Position numbers and translations under genes: made by a program. From JAAYZM01 sp964510785 (GTDB taxonomy: Bacteria > Actinomycetota > Actinomycetes > Actinomycetales > Cellulomonadaceae), in contig CAZECM010000059.1 of the NCBI GenBank assembly GCA_964510785.1, positions 1 through 17,802 of the forward strand: a stretch of DNA of 17,802 nucleotides. The letters are read 5' to 3'. Shown piece by piece: positions 1-8,062 of the stretch. Every line of letters starts with the position of its first letter. Within the stretch, counting starts at the first letter, position 1. The notes under the pieces are model-generated. The model was given only the letters and a program-made list of their open reading frames with translations, was not told where the DNA came from and made no database searches.

Positions 1-1739
1 CTAACCAGGGCTACTCGCTCGGCGGTCTGATCCTGAACACGGCGGGCAAGGTCACCGCCAACTACTGGCTCTCGGAGATCTACCCGGCTGCCGTCGGCCA
101 GGCGCACCGCGACGGCGACTACCACATCCACGACCTGGACGTGTTCGGCGGCTACTGCGCCGGGTGGTCGCTCAAGACCCTGCTGCAGCAAGGGCTCAAC
201 GGCGTCCCGGGCCGGGTCGAGTCGAATCCTCCCAAGCACATGTCCTCGGCCGTCGGACAGATCGTCAACTTCCTCGGCACGATGCAGAACGAGTGGGCCG
301 GCGCGCAGGCGTTCAGCTCCTTCGACACCTACATGGCGCCGTTCGTGCGCCTCGACGAGCTGAGCTACGAGGAGGTTCGCCAAGGCATCCAGGAGCTCAT
401 CTACAACCTCAACGTCCCCTCGCGCTGGGGCACGCAGACGCCGTTCACCAACCTCACGTTCGACTGGAACTGCCCCGAGGACCTGCGCGAGCAGGTGCCC
501 GTGATCGGCGGGGTCGAGCAGGACTTCACGTACGGGGACCTGCAGGAGGAGATGGACGTCATCAACCGCGCGTACATCGAGGTCATGACGGCCGGCGACG
601 CGAGCGGACGGGTCTTCACCTTTCCGATCCCCACGTACAACATCACGAAGGACTTCCCGTGGGAGTCGGAGAACGCCGAGCGGCTCTTCGAGATGACGGC
701 GCGCTACGGCTTGCCGTACTTCCAGAACTTCATCAACTCCGAGCTCGAGCCCAACCAGATCCGCTCTATGTGCTGCCGCCTGCAGCTCGACCTGCGCGAG
801 CTCCTCAAGCGCGGCAACGGGCTGTTCGGCTCTGCGGAGCAGACGGGCTCGCTCGGCGTCGTCACCGTGAACTGCGCTCGCCTCGGCTACCGCTTCGCGG
901 GTGACGAGGAGGGGCTCCTCGCGGAGTTCGACCACCTCATCACGCTCGCGAAGGACTCCCTCGAGCTCAAGCGCAAGGTGGTCCAGCGCTACATCGACGA
1001 GGGCCTGTACCCGTACACGCGGCGCTACCTCGGCTCGCTGCGCAACCACTTCTCGACCATCGGGGTCAACGGCCTCAACGAGATGGTGCGCAACTTCTCC
1101 GGCGACGAGGGCGACATCACGTCGCCGGCCGGCCGCGAGCTCGCCCTGCGCCTGCTCGACCACGTGCGCGCCCGCATGGTCGAGTTCCAGGAGGAGACGG
1201 GCCACCTGTACAACCTCGAGGCCACCCCGGCGGAGGGCACCACGTACCGTTTCGCCAAGGAGGACCGCAAGCGGTTCGAGGGCATCCTGCAGGCCGGCAC
1301 GGACGAGAACCCGTACTACACGAACTCCTCCCAGCTCCCCGTCGGCTACACCGAGGACCCCTTCGAGGCACTCGAGCTGCAGGACGAGTTCCAGAAGAAG
1401 TACACGGGCGGCACGGTGCTGCACCTGTACATGTCCGAGAAGCTCTCCACCGCCGCCGCGTGCCGCGAGCTCGTCAAGCGTGCGCTGTCGAACTTCCACC
1501 TGCCGTACATCACCGTGACGCCCACGTTCTCGATCTGCCCGCACCACGGCTACCTGGCCGGCGAGCACCACACCTGCCCCACGTGCGCCGAGGCCAACCC
1601 CGACGCCGAGCCGCAGGTGTGCGAGGTGTGGACGCGTGTCATGGGCTACCACCGCCCCGTGAGCTCGTTCAACATCGGCAAGAAGGGCGAGCACGCGGAG
1701 CGGACGCACTTCACGGAGAAGAGGGCCGCGCTCGTATGA
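1..1739 (+). CDS. nrdD: Anaerobic (class III) ribonucleoside-triphosphate reductase, 3' part
   Basis: This glycyl-radical enzyme reduces ribonucleoside triphosphates to deoxyribonucleotides without oxygen, in the cytoplasm. The gene runs in from the left edge (frame from base 3, 578 residues visible), so its start and any N-terminal ATP-cone are missing. Visible family marks are HIHDLD followed by GGYCAGWS (Cys codon 156-158, likely the thiyl-radical cysteine), SMCCRLQLD (Cys codons 771-776), and a C-terminal four-cysteine zinc site (Cys codons at 1536, 1575, 1584 and 1620). The radical glycine lies in RVMGY (Gly codon 1644-1646), 30 residues before the end as expected. The stop overlaps the nrdG start as ATGA, so the two are co-transcribed and probably translationally coupled. 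Family assignment is secure; the roles of individual cysteines are taken from the family. Confidence 0.96.
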   Translation, partial: NQGYSLGGLILNTAGKVTANYWLSEIYPAAVGQAHRDGDYHIHDLDVFGGYCAGWSLKTLLQQGLNGVPGRVESNPPKHMSSAVGQIVNFLGTMQNEWAGAQAFSSFDTYMAPFVRLDELSYEEVRQGIQELIYNLNVPSRWGTQTPFTNLTFDWNCPEDLREQVPVIGGVEQDFTYGDLQEEMDVINRAYIEVMTAGDASGRVFTFPIPTYNITKDFPWESENAERLFEMTARYGLPYFQNFINSELEPNQIRSMCCRLQLDLRELLKRGNGLFGSAEQTGSLGVVTVNCARLGYRFAGDEEGLLAEFDHLITLAKDSLELKRKVVQRYIDEGLYPYTRRYLGSLRNHFSTIGVNGLNEMVRNFSGDEGDITSPAGRELALRLLDHVRARMVEFQEETGHLYNLEATPAEGTTYRFAKEDRKRFEGILQAGTDENPYYTNSSQLPVGYTEDPFEALELQDEFQKKYTGGTVLHLYMSEKLSTAAACRELVKRALSNFHLPYITVTPTFSICPHHGYLAGEHHTCPTCAEANPDAEPQVCEVWTRVMGYHRPVSSFNIGKKGEHAERTHFTEKRAALV

Positions 1740-2455
1740 CGACGACGACGGCGTCCGCCCGGGCTGGTGCCCGAGCGGCCCGGCCCCGCGATCTGCCGGC
1801 GACCTCCGACTCGCTGGCGATCGCGGGGCTCGTCCCCATGTCCTCGTGCGACTGGCCGGGCAAGCTCGTCGCGACGGTGTTCGCGCAGGGCTGCCCGTGG
1901 AACTGCACGTACTGCCACAACCCCGACCTCATCCCGACGCGCGCCGACGGCACGATCGCGTGGCAGCGGGTGCGCGACCTGCTCGCGAGGCGTCACGGCC
2001 TGCTCGACGGCGTCGTCTTCTCCGGCGGTGAACCCACCCGGCAACGCGCTCTCGGTGCCGCGATGCGCGAGGTGCGCGAGGCGGGCTTCGGCGTCGGCCT
2101 CCACACGGGCGGCGCGTACCCGGCGCGGCTGCGCGAGATCATCGACCTCGTCGACTGGGTGGGCCTCGACATCAAGGCGCCGCGCGGCGACTACGCGAAG
2201 ATCACGCGCGTCGCGAGCAGCGGGGCCAAGGCCTTCGAGTCGCTCGACATCGTCCTGGCCGCGGGCGTCGACGTCCAGGTCCGCACCACCGTGGACCCCA
2301 CGGTCTTGTCCGACGACGACGTCGCCCGCATCCGCGCCGAGCTCGCCGACCGCGGCGTGCACGAGCTGGTGCTGCAGACCGCCCGCCCCGACGGCACCCG
2401 CCCCGAGTACGCCGAGGCGCTCGCCGCCGCCCGCCGCGCCCAACCGACCCCGTAA
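1736..2455 (+). CDS. nrdG: Anaerobic ribonucleotide reductase activating enzyme (radical SAM)
   Basis: This 239-residue radical-SAM activase makes the glycyl radical on NrdD using S-adenosylmethionine and a [4Fe-4S] cluster. The cluster motif CxxxCxxC is present as CPWNCTYC (C53, C57, C60), followed by the SAM-binding motif SGGEPT (residues 96-101). Other typical stretches are GLVPMSSCDWPGK before the cluster and VDWVGLDIKAP after it. The ATG at 1736 overlaps the nrdD stop by 4 bases. The first 25 or so residues (Thr, Ala and Arg rich) look unstructured, so a later start cannot be excluded, but the overlap favours this one. It is the last gene of the nrdDG unit; a hairpin lies about 80 bases downstream. 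Confidence 0.95.
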   Translation: MTTTTASARAGARAARPRDLPATSDSLAIAGLVPMSSCDWPGKLVATVFAQGCPWNCTYCHNPDLIPTRADGTIAWQRVRDLLARRHGLLDGVVFSGGEPTRQRALGAAMREVREAGFGVGLHTGGAYPARLREIIDLVDWVGLDIKAPRGDYAKITRVASSGAKAFESLDIVLAAGVDVQVRTTVDPTVLSDDDVARIRAELADRGVHELVLQTARPDGTRPEYAEALAAARRAQPTP

Positions 2456-2487
2456 CCACCGACCCCGTCGCCACCGACCCCCGGCGC
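2443..2487 (+). repeat. Three-unit imperfect 15-bp direct repeat at the end of nrdG
   Basis: Three consecutive 15-base units all begin ACCGACCCC: 2443-2457, 2458-2472 and 2473-2487. The nrdG stop codon TAA (2453-2455) lies in the first unit. Later units diverge only in their last bases. It looks like local slippage of C-rich sequence after the gene end; no function is apparent. Confidence 0.6.
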
Positions 2488-2769
2488 CCCCGCCCCCGCG
2501 AGCGCCCCCGGGTCCGCGCCCCAGGACACTGGTCGATTGCGTGCGCCACACGCACGCAATCGTTCAGCCTCCCGCCCGGGGGCGGGGCGGTGGCCGCCTA
2601 TCGAGAGCACCTTGTCCGGCTGTTCGTCCTCGATCCCGTGGAGGCGTGGCTGCCTGCGTTCGCGCCGCTCAAGCGACTGACACGGTCCCCGCGGCTTACC
2701 GACGACCCGGCAGCGTCGCCGTGGTCCCCCTGGCGCTGCTGGGATCGTAGATCCGTCGCGCCCGCGGGA
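2456..2769. other. Gene-free gap between convergent genes
   Basis: These 314 bases separate nrdG (plus strand) from the anti-sigma-like gene of pair 1 (minus strand), which converge. The gap holds most of the C-rich direct repeat, the perfect hairpin at 2534-2562, and a weak interrupted stem near 2710-2740. Short open frames here have no recognisable start context or conserved-looking product, and I see no promoter or RNA gene. It is most likely a shared termination region. Confidence 0.6.
2534..2562. terminator. Perfect 12-bp inverted repeat, probable bidirectional terminator
   Basis: The arms CGATTGCGTGCG (2534-2545) and CGCACGCAATCG (2551-2562) are perfectly complementary around a 5-base loop, CCACA. 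The hairpin sits between two convergent transcription units, 78 bases past nrdG. No T-run follows on either strand, which is common for high-GC actinobacterial terminators. A protein-binding palindrome is the alternative. Confidence 0.55.
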
Positions 2770-3966
2770 TCACGGCTCGGTGAGGTCAAGCCAGATCAGC
2801 GATGCCACGGTGTCGAACGGCTGGGCCTCCGGGTCCCGGGGCACGTCGGTGGAGAGCGCCGCGTGGTGGATATACCTGCCCGCGGCGAGGTGGATCCCGT
2901 CGGCGGCAGTAGGGCCGTCGGGGCACGCCACGAAGGGAGCGAACCCGGAGTAGGTGACGGAGCTCTCGGCGTCGATCGTCACCGTCCCGGGTGGATCGGC
3001 GAGAGGTGCGTAGCCCAGGACGTCGTGCCCGAGCTCGGAGGTGGCCAGCAGGAAGGGGCCGTGCCCGGCCGGGACCCGCACGGGCGCACCGAACTCGTTG
3101 CGCAGCGTGAGCGATCGCCGCACCGGCGCGCCGGTGACCCCGGACGTGCCGTAGGTGGCATCGAAGGTGAGCAACGGCGTGGCGGTCGAGGAGTCGACGT
3201 CCGTCCAAGAGCAGATCTCGGCCGCCGTGAGAGGGCTCGGTTCGATCGCCTCGTCCTCGGAGGTGACGAGCAGCGTCCCGACGGGGCGCGAGAGGCCAGC
3301 GTGCCCGCCGTCGGGCAACGTCCACGAACCGTCCACGTGCAGGAAGTACGCGCCAGCGGCCACGAGTCCTCCACCGGGGTCGTCCGCGCTCGGGCAGCGA
3401 GTGAAGGGCTCGTACCCTTCGTACTCAAGGGTCTCGCCAGGGTGGAGGTCCCGGGACCCGGGTGCCTTCGCGAGGTGGGCGTAGCCGACGACCGTCCCCC
3501 CGCGGCCGCCGATCACCAGCGACGGACCTTCGGCATCGACGACAGCACGGACGGCGTCCGCGGGTTCGCCGCTGAACTCGTCCGCCTCGGTGGCGCTGAC
3601 CCTCGTCGTCACCTCCGGTGAGTCCGTGCCTGCAACGGCGATATGCAGCCACTCGTCGGCCGCACCGACTGAGATGGGGTGTCCTACGAGCCGTTCCCCG
3701 AGGTAGCGCAGCTCCCCGCACGCGGGGTGCGCCGGCCCGACCGCCGGCCCCGGGCTCGCGGGGTCGAAGGACATCGAGGTGTCGAGCTGCGAGAGGGCGA
3801 ACCCAGTCCCGGCGACGAGCGCCGCACCCGCGGTCACGAGCCCGGTCAGCCGGGCGGACCGCCGTCGGGCAGCATGGCGTCGCAGGCGAGGCAGGTCGAC
3901 GTCGGGGGCCGCGGCGGCGGCCTCCCGGACGAGGCGGTTGATCTCCTCGTACAACGGCTCGGTCAT
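2770..3966 (-). CDS. Pair 1 membrane anti-sigma-like protein with two extracytoplasmic modules
   Basis: This is a predicted single-pass membrane protein of 398 residues. The cytoplasmic N-terminus (about 1-38) holds a Leu/Ala-rich helix (EEINRLVREAAAAA) and an Arg cluster (LRRHAARRRSARL). A membrane helix follows at about 39-59, then two outside modules. The cysteines are C83/C191 in module 1 and C252/C348 in module 2. Each module has a line like VVGYAHL or VLGYAPL, a YSGF/YEGYEPF stretch before the second Cys, and an AAGxY turn. It starts 4 bases inside the sigma 1 gene (ATGA) with AGGAG upstream, so it is co-translated. No zinc-type HxxxCxxC motif is present. The anti-sigma role is inferred from architecture and position, not from a recognised domain. 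Confidence 0.82.
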   Translation of the reverse strand: MTEPLYEEINRLVREAAAAAPDVDLPRLRRHAARRRSARLTGLVTAGAALVAGTGFALSQLDTSMSFDPASPGPAVGPAHPACGELRYLGERLVGHPISVGAADEWLHIAVAGTDSPEVTTRVSATEADEFSGEPADAVRAVVDAEGPSLVIGGRGGTVVGYAHLAKAPGSRDLHPGETLEYEGYEPFTRCPSADDPGGGLVAAGAYFLHVDGSWTLPDGGHAGLSRPVGTLLVTSEDEAIEPSPLTAAEICSWTDVDSSTATPLLTFDATYGTSGVTGAPVRRSLTLRNEFGAPVRVPAGHGPFLLATSELGHDVLGYAPLADPPGTVTIDAESSVTYSGFAPFVACPDGPTAADGIHLAAGRYIHHAALSTDVPRDPEAQPFDTVASLIWLDLTEP

Positions 3967-4493
3967 CGGGTGCTCCTCGGGGTGGGTTCGACCGTGAGGT
4001 GCTCGCCGTCGTCGTCGTGCTCGAGCACCCCGCGCAAGCGCCCGCGCGCGTTGGCGAGGTAGCGCTTGACGGTGCCCTCGGCGAGCCCGAGCTGCGCGGC
4101 GACGGCGGCGACGGTGAGATCGTCGTAGTAGAAGGCGATGACGCAGGCGCGCTCCTGCGGGGTGAGCAGGTCGAGCGCGGCGCGGACGTCGAGCGCGTCG
4201 TCCGAGTGCGAGGCGGGCGCTGCGACGGGGCTGCTCACGAGGTGGCGCACCGCCGTCCAGCGGCTGGCCCGACGCGCCCGGTCGAGGTAGAGCGTGAGGA
4301 TCGCGGCGCGCACGTACCGCTCGGCGTCCTGTGGCGAGAACCCGCGCCGCACCCGGGAGAAGGTCTTGACGAGCGCGTCCTGGACGAGGTCCTGAGCCTG
4401 CTCCCGGTTGCCGCAGACGACGTACGCATAGCCGAAGAGCGCGCGCCCGCGAGTGCGGACGAGCCCGCCCATCGTGTCGTCGTCGGCCACCAC
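3963..4493 (-). CDS. ECF RNA polymerase sigma factor 1 (SigE-type)
   Basis: This 176-residue ECF sigma factor directs RNA polymerase to a specific promoter set. Region 2 spans about 17-80, with RALFGYAYVV and EQAQDLVQDALVKTF (core binding and -10 recognition). Region 4 spans about 106-155, with TPQERACVIAFYYDDL and the helix-turn-helix ending AEGTVKRYL (-35 recognition). A short acidic then basic tail follows. There is no SnoaL-like extension. The start is GTG 4493; GTG 4490 is an alternative. 4493 is preferred because it places the conserved RG pair at residues 15-16, as in sigma 3 and 5. The promoter-like element is at 4545-4569. The closest relative in the window is sigma 2 (shared FSRVR.GF.P.DAERYVR). 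It is followed by its anti-sigma-like partner with an ATGA overlap. Confidence 0.93.
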   Translation of the reverse strand: MVADDDTMGGLVRTRGRALFGYAYVVCGNREQAQDLVQDALVKTFSRVRRGFSPQDAERYVRAAILTLYLDRARRASRWTAVRHLVSSPVAAPASHSDDALDVRAALDLLTPQERACVIAFYYDDLTVAAVAAQLGLAEGTVKRYLANARGRLRGVLEHDDDGEHLTVEPTPRSTR

Positions 4494-4544
4494 GTCCCCA
4501 TCTTCGCCCTGGACGGTCCGCGCCCCGGCCCCATCACCTACCTA

Positions 4545-4569
4545 GACGCCCGACCACCCGATCCGGTTG
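4545..4569 (-). promoter_or_regulatory. ECF-type promoter P1 (CAAC-N17-CGTC)
   Basis: On the minus strand the -35-like CAAC is at 4569-4566 and the -10-like CGTC at 4548-4545, 17 bases apart, upstream of the sigma 1 GTG at 4493. The -10 reads GCGTCTAGG, closely matching P2. Transcription would begin near 4538, giving a leader of about 45 bases. Confidence 0.75.
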
Positions 4570-4581
4570 TAGGCATCCTTG

Positions 4582-4614
4582 AAGACTCACCACCGGATGG
4601 CGGTGGCAAGTCTT
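4582..4614 (-). terminator. Hairpin terminator after the pair 2 operon
   Basis: An outer stem AAGACT/AGTCTT (4582-4587 with 4609-4614) and an inner stem CCACCG/CGGTGG (4590-4595 with 4601-4606) are separated by a 2x2 internal loop; the apical loop is 5 bases. It begins 23 bases after the stop of the 557-residue gene. In the minus-strand transcript it ends in AGUCUU. P1 begins only 12 bases further on, so it would insulate pair 1 from pair 2. Confidence 0.65.
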
Positions 4615-4637
4615 AGAGCTTCGATCCGGCGCTGGCG

Positions 4638-6311
4638 TCAGGGGACCGGTGGGTGGTGGGTGAAGGTCTCGGGGCCGACGGCGACGAGGATCAGGTCCTC
4701 GATCCCGAGCGGGTGGCGGGTCGAGTACACGACGTACCCGTACAGCGTGTACTCGCCGTCGAGCACGAGGGGTGTGAAGTTCTCGTGGCTCGAGCAGTCG
4801 TCGAAGACCACGGTGTGCTGGACGCCGCGCAGCTCGTCGAGGGGGTAGGCGTCGACGCCGTCGTAGATCCCGCCCTGGACACCGACCACCAGACCGTCGC
4901 GCACGAGCACGAAGGTGTCGCCGATGTGGAACGTGTCGGTCAGACCCACGAGCGGTTCGTCGAGCAGCACGGCCAGCTCGATCACCGAGTTGTCCGGCCC
5001 TGCGCCACCACCCCCGGTGTCGCCCGGGCCCTCCTCCTCGATGACGTCGAAGAGCTCGAGGCTCGTCGGGTGCGACTCGGGCACGAGCTCGGTCTGCGGC
5101 ACCGACTCGCCGCACACGGGCATGCTCGGCCACGTCACGACCTCGCGTGTGACGTCGTCGCGATCAGTGACGACCAGCAGCTCCGCGGGAGTGAGGAAGT
5201 CGACGAGCCGGTTCGCCGTCACGGCCGGGTCCTCGAGGAGCCGCCCCACGTGGAACTCGTACTTCCCGGGCGGCAGCGGCTCGCCCGTCTCGCAGTGCAC
5301 GAGCGGCTCGAACTCCGAGAACACGAGCTCGTCCCCGGCGGGCAGGTCACCGCCCGGCACCGGGTCGAGGGTGCGCGACATCGCGACGACCACGTCGGAG
5401 TCCACCACGAGGATCACCGGTCCGCCCTTGCCCGGTGTGCGCAGGTCAACTTTGGTGGGATTGACGTGCCGCACCTCGATCTCGGGCGCGGCGGAGTCGA
5501 CGGAGACGAGCTCGCGGGGGCGCACTGCGAAGTGCGCCACGCCCTCGGCCGCACCGCCCACCACCTGCGGTGCCGGCCCGCCGCACGCCCCCACCGCGAG
5601 GGTCGGCTCAGGAGTGGCCGACGGCGGGTCCTCGGGGAATGCCTCCGCCGACGCACTCTCGGTCAGCTCGAGCTCCCCGAAGTGCCCCCACGTGTTGAAG
5701 GGCGCACTCTCGGTTGTCGTGGGCAGCCCGAGGGCCTGACCCGCGAGCAAGCGGTAGCTTCCCGCGGCGAGGTGAACGCCGTCGGGCACCGTCGGCGCCC
5801 CGGGGCACGCGACGAACGCGCCGAAGTCGCGGTACTCGACCACCTCGTCCGCCGCGAGCGGGCGTGCAGCGGGCGTGTGGTCCAGGAGGGCGAAGCCGAC
5901 GACGACGGCGGGCTCGTCCTGTGCTGTCGCCACGAGGACTGGTCCGCTGCCCTCGGGCAGCCGCAGCTCGCGCTCGCGGGTGTTGGTGAGGTGCACGGGG
6001 AACGAGGTCGACACGCCCACGGGGAGCACGAGGTCATCCCCGGGCGAGGTGATCGCGACACCGGTGTAGAACCGGGCGAGATCCTGGGGCTTGCCCGCGA
6101 CCTCGCTGTCCGACGAGAGCCAGGGCACGAGCTCGGCGATGGACGTCCCCGCGCTCTGCCACGCGCACACCGACTCCGCGGTCACGAGCTGCGGCTCGGC
6201 GGGTGGTGCCGGTGCGCGCAGGTACCCGCCCGCGGCGGCGAAGGCCCCGGCGCCCCCGAGCGCGGCGGCACCGAGCAGGACGTATCCGACCCGCCGCCCC
6301 CTGCTCGTCAT
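4638..6311 (-). CDS. Exported three-module protein related to the anti-sigma partners, without the cytoplasmic segment
   Basis: This 557-residue protein has only about seven residues (MTSRGRR) before a hydrophobic helix (about 8-29), which is either a membrane anchor or a signal peptide. Three outside modules follow, with cysteine pairs C49/C169, C243/C340 and C400/C506. Modules 2 and 3 closely resemble those of the upstream 583-residue protein (EPLVHCETGEPLPPGKY against EPLVDCVTGEPLAPGVY), so the two look like tandem duplicates. The start ATG 6311 overlaps the upstream stop by one base (TGATG). An in-frame start further upstream would read through the preceding gene in another frame. Lacking the cytoplasmic helix and Arg block, it probably cannot hold a sigma factor. 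A co-sensor or decoy role is inferred only. Confidence 0.82.
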   Translation of the reverse strand: MTSRGRRVGYVLLGAAALGGAGAFAAAGGYLRAPAPPAEPQLVTAESVCAWQSAGTSIAELVPWLSSDSEVAGKPQDLARFYTGVAITSPGDDLVLPVGVSTSFPVHLTNTRERELRLPEGSGPVLVATAQDEPAVVVGFALLDHTPAARPLAADEVVEYRDFGAFVACPGAPTVPDGVHLAAGSYRLLAGQALGLPTTTESAPFNTWGHFGELELTESASAEAFPEDPPSATPEPTLAVGACGGPAPQVVGGAAEGVAHFAVRPRELVSVDSAAPEIEVRHVNPTKVDLRTPGKGGPVILVVDSDVVVAMSRTLDPVPGGDLPAGDELVFSEFEPLVHCETGEPLPPGKYEFHVGRLLEDPAVTANRLVDFLTPAELLVVTDRDDVTREVVTWPSMPVCGESVPQTELVPESHPTSLELFDVIEEEGPGDTGGGGAGPDNSVIELAVLLDEPLVGLTDTFHIGDTFVLVRDGLVVGVQGGIYDGVDAYPLDELRGVQHTVVFDDCSSHENFTPLVLDGEYTLYGYVVYSTRHPLGIEDLILVAVGPETFTHHPPVP

Positions 6312-8062
6312 CACCGCTCCCCGAAGTCGACCTCGGTGGGGCCCAGTGTCGCGACGACAACGTTGGTGAGTCCCCACTCGTCCTCGTAGTCATGCACCGT
6401 GTAGCCGGCGAGCGTATAGGGACCCGAGGGCTCGAAGTCCGTGCCCTGCTCGCCGGCGCAGTCGTGGAAGATCGTGAAGGCGGCCGTCCTCGTGTCACCG
6501 TCGGTCCACGTCTCGGGCTGCGCGCCACCCCAGCCACCGGTGAACTCGTGGGCCACGACCACGCCGTCGCGCACGAGTACGACGTTCTCGTCCAGGAACG
6601 TGAGGTTGCGGGCGGGTCCGGTGTACGTGAACTCGTACATCACGGCGGGCCCGCCGTCCGGGTCCTCGACGTGCTCCTCGTCCTCGACGGACCACGAGGC
6701 GCGGCCGGCGAACGTCACCGTGCCGGTCGGGAAGGTGGGGTCGAACGCGAGACCGTCGATCGACTCGCCGCACGCGGGCAGCACGGGCAGCTCGACCTCC
6801 TGGCGGCTCGCACCCGCCTCGTCGGTCACGGCGAGCCGGCGCCAGAACGAGAGGAGGTCGACGGCGGCCCGCCTCTCCGGGTCGGTGAGGAGCCGAGCGA
6901 AGTGATAGTCGTAGACGCCCGGCGCGAGCGGCTCGCCGGTCACGCAGTCGACGAGCGGCTCGAACTGCCCGAACGTCAACGACTCGCCGACGGCGAGCGC
7001 GCCGTCTGGAAGCCCGTCATCCGGCGCCGCATCGACCAGCTCGGCGCGCGCGACCACGAGTCCGTCCCCGTCGAGCACGAGGACCACGGGCCCACCCTGG
7101 ACGGCATCCTCGGCATCGCGCGCCCCGCCGTTGCGCACGGTCGCGTGCGGGTCGAACGGCTCACCCTGCACCACGAGCACCTGCTGCGGCTCGTCGAAGG
7201 CCAGCGTGTCCCCGGCGTGCTGGGTGAGGGAGTCGAGGCTCGAGCGGCACTCCCCGGCGCGCGGTCGCGACGGGGGTGTGGGGGATGCCGACGTCGACCC
7301 GTCCGGTGGGGTGGTCACGGTGAGCTCGCCGGCGCGGTCCCACAGGGTCGGCGTGGCGTGGAGCGAGGAGAACGTCTGCCCGACGTACACGTCGTATCGC
7401 CCTGGCGCGAGGTAGGGGTAGGACGCGACGTCACCGACCCCCGGGCAGCGGTACAGCGGTCCGTACCCGCTGAACGTCACGGAGTCCCCGGCTGGCACCT
7501 CCATCGGCCCGGGTGCAGGGTTGAGCCTTGCGTATCCCACGACGAGCCTGGCCTCGTCGACAGCGAGCAGCACGGGCCCCTCGGCGACGTCGACGACCAG
7601 CAGATCGTCAGCTTGGTTCCCCGTGTTCCTCAGGACCGTCGTGACCTCGGGCGGTTGCCCGACCTCGACGTCGAGCGGCCAGCCCTCGGCGTTGAGCGTG
7701 ATCCAGCTGTCCACCCACGTGGTGCCGATCTCGGTGGAGCCGCACGCCGGGTGGGTACGCTCCGGGGCGGGGTCGGTCGCGTTCGCGGTGGCGTGGGGTC
7801 CGGCCAGCTGACCGGCGTCTGGGTCGTTCCCGAGCTGGGCAACAGCGACGCCCGCCCCGGCGAGCAGGGCGAGGGAGAGCGTCGAGACGCCCGCGGCGCG
7901 CAGGGTCCGACGACGGCGGGCCTTGGTCCGGACGGCGGCCTCGGGGACCCGGTATCCGGTGGCCTCGTGCTCGGCGGCCGAGCGCGCGACGGCCGCGTGG
8001 AGGGCATCGTGCAGCGACTCGTCCGGCGGCTCGCCGAGCGGTCCGTGCAGGGATTCGTTCAT
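6311..8062 (-). CDS. Pair 2 membrane anti-sigma-like protein with three extracytoplasmic modules
   Basis: This 583-residue predicted single-pass membrane protein has a cytoplasmic N-terminus of about 55 residues. It includes a helix DESLHDALHAAVARSAA and an Arg block (KARRRRTLR). The membrane helix is at about 56-76, followed by a Pro/Ala/Thr linker. Three modules follow with cysteine pairs C107/C206, C272/C373 and C431/C535. A second low-complexity Pro/Ser linker (about 253-268) separates modules 1 and 2. Repeating marks are GPVLLAVDE/GPVVLVLDGDG, LVVGYARL, FSGYGPLYRC, and LAPGRY or LAPGVY. The start ATG 8062 overlaps the sigma 2 stop (ATGA). It is followed by the 557-residue paralogue with a one-base overlap, making a three-gene operon. 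The anti-sigma role is inferred from architecture and gene order. Confidence 0.83.
   Translation of the reverse strand: MNESLHGPLGEPPDESLHDALHAAVARSAAEHEATGYRVPEAAVRTKARRRRTLRAAGVSTLSLALLAGAGVAVAQLGNDPDAGQLAGPHATANATDPAPERTHPACGSTEIGTTWVDSWITLNAEGWPLDVEVGQPPEVTTVLRNTGNQADDLLVVDVAEGPVLLAVDEARLVVGYARLNPAPGPMEVPAGDSVTFSGYGPLYRCPGVGDVASYPYLAPGRYDVYVGQTFSSLHATPTLWDRAGELTVTTPPDGSTSASPTPPSRPRAGECRSSLDSLTQHAGDTLAFDEPQQVLVVQGEPFDPHATVRNGGARDAEDAVQGGPVVLVLDGDGLVVARAELVDAAPDDGLPDGALAVGESLTFGQFEPLVDCVTGEPLAPGVYDYHFARLLTDPERRAAVDLLSFWRRLAVTDEAGASRQEVELPVLPACGESIDGLAFDPTFPTGTVTFAGRASWSVEDEEHVEDPDGGPAVMYEFTYTGPARNLTFLDENVVLVRDGVVVAHEFTGGWGGAQPETWTDGDTRTAAFTIFHDCAGEQGTDFEPSGPYTLAGYTVHDYEDEWGLTNVVVATLGPTEVDFGER

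Noticed and set aside
1646..2610. Minus-strand open frames opposite nrdG and the nrdD end
   Set aside because: nrdD and nrdG are certain on the plus strand; the opposing frames are low-complexity shadows.
2588..2789. Short open frames in the gap after nrdG
   Set aside because: No ribosome site, no recognisable product and composition typical of shadows; treated as non-coding.
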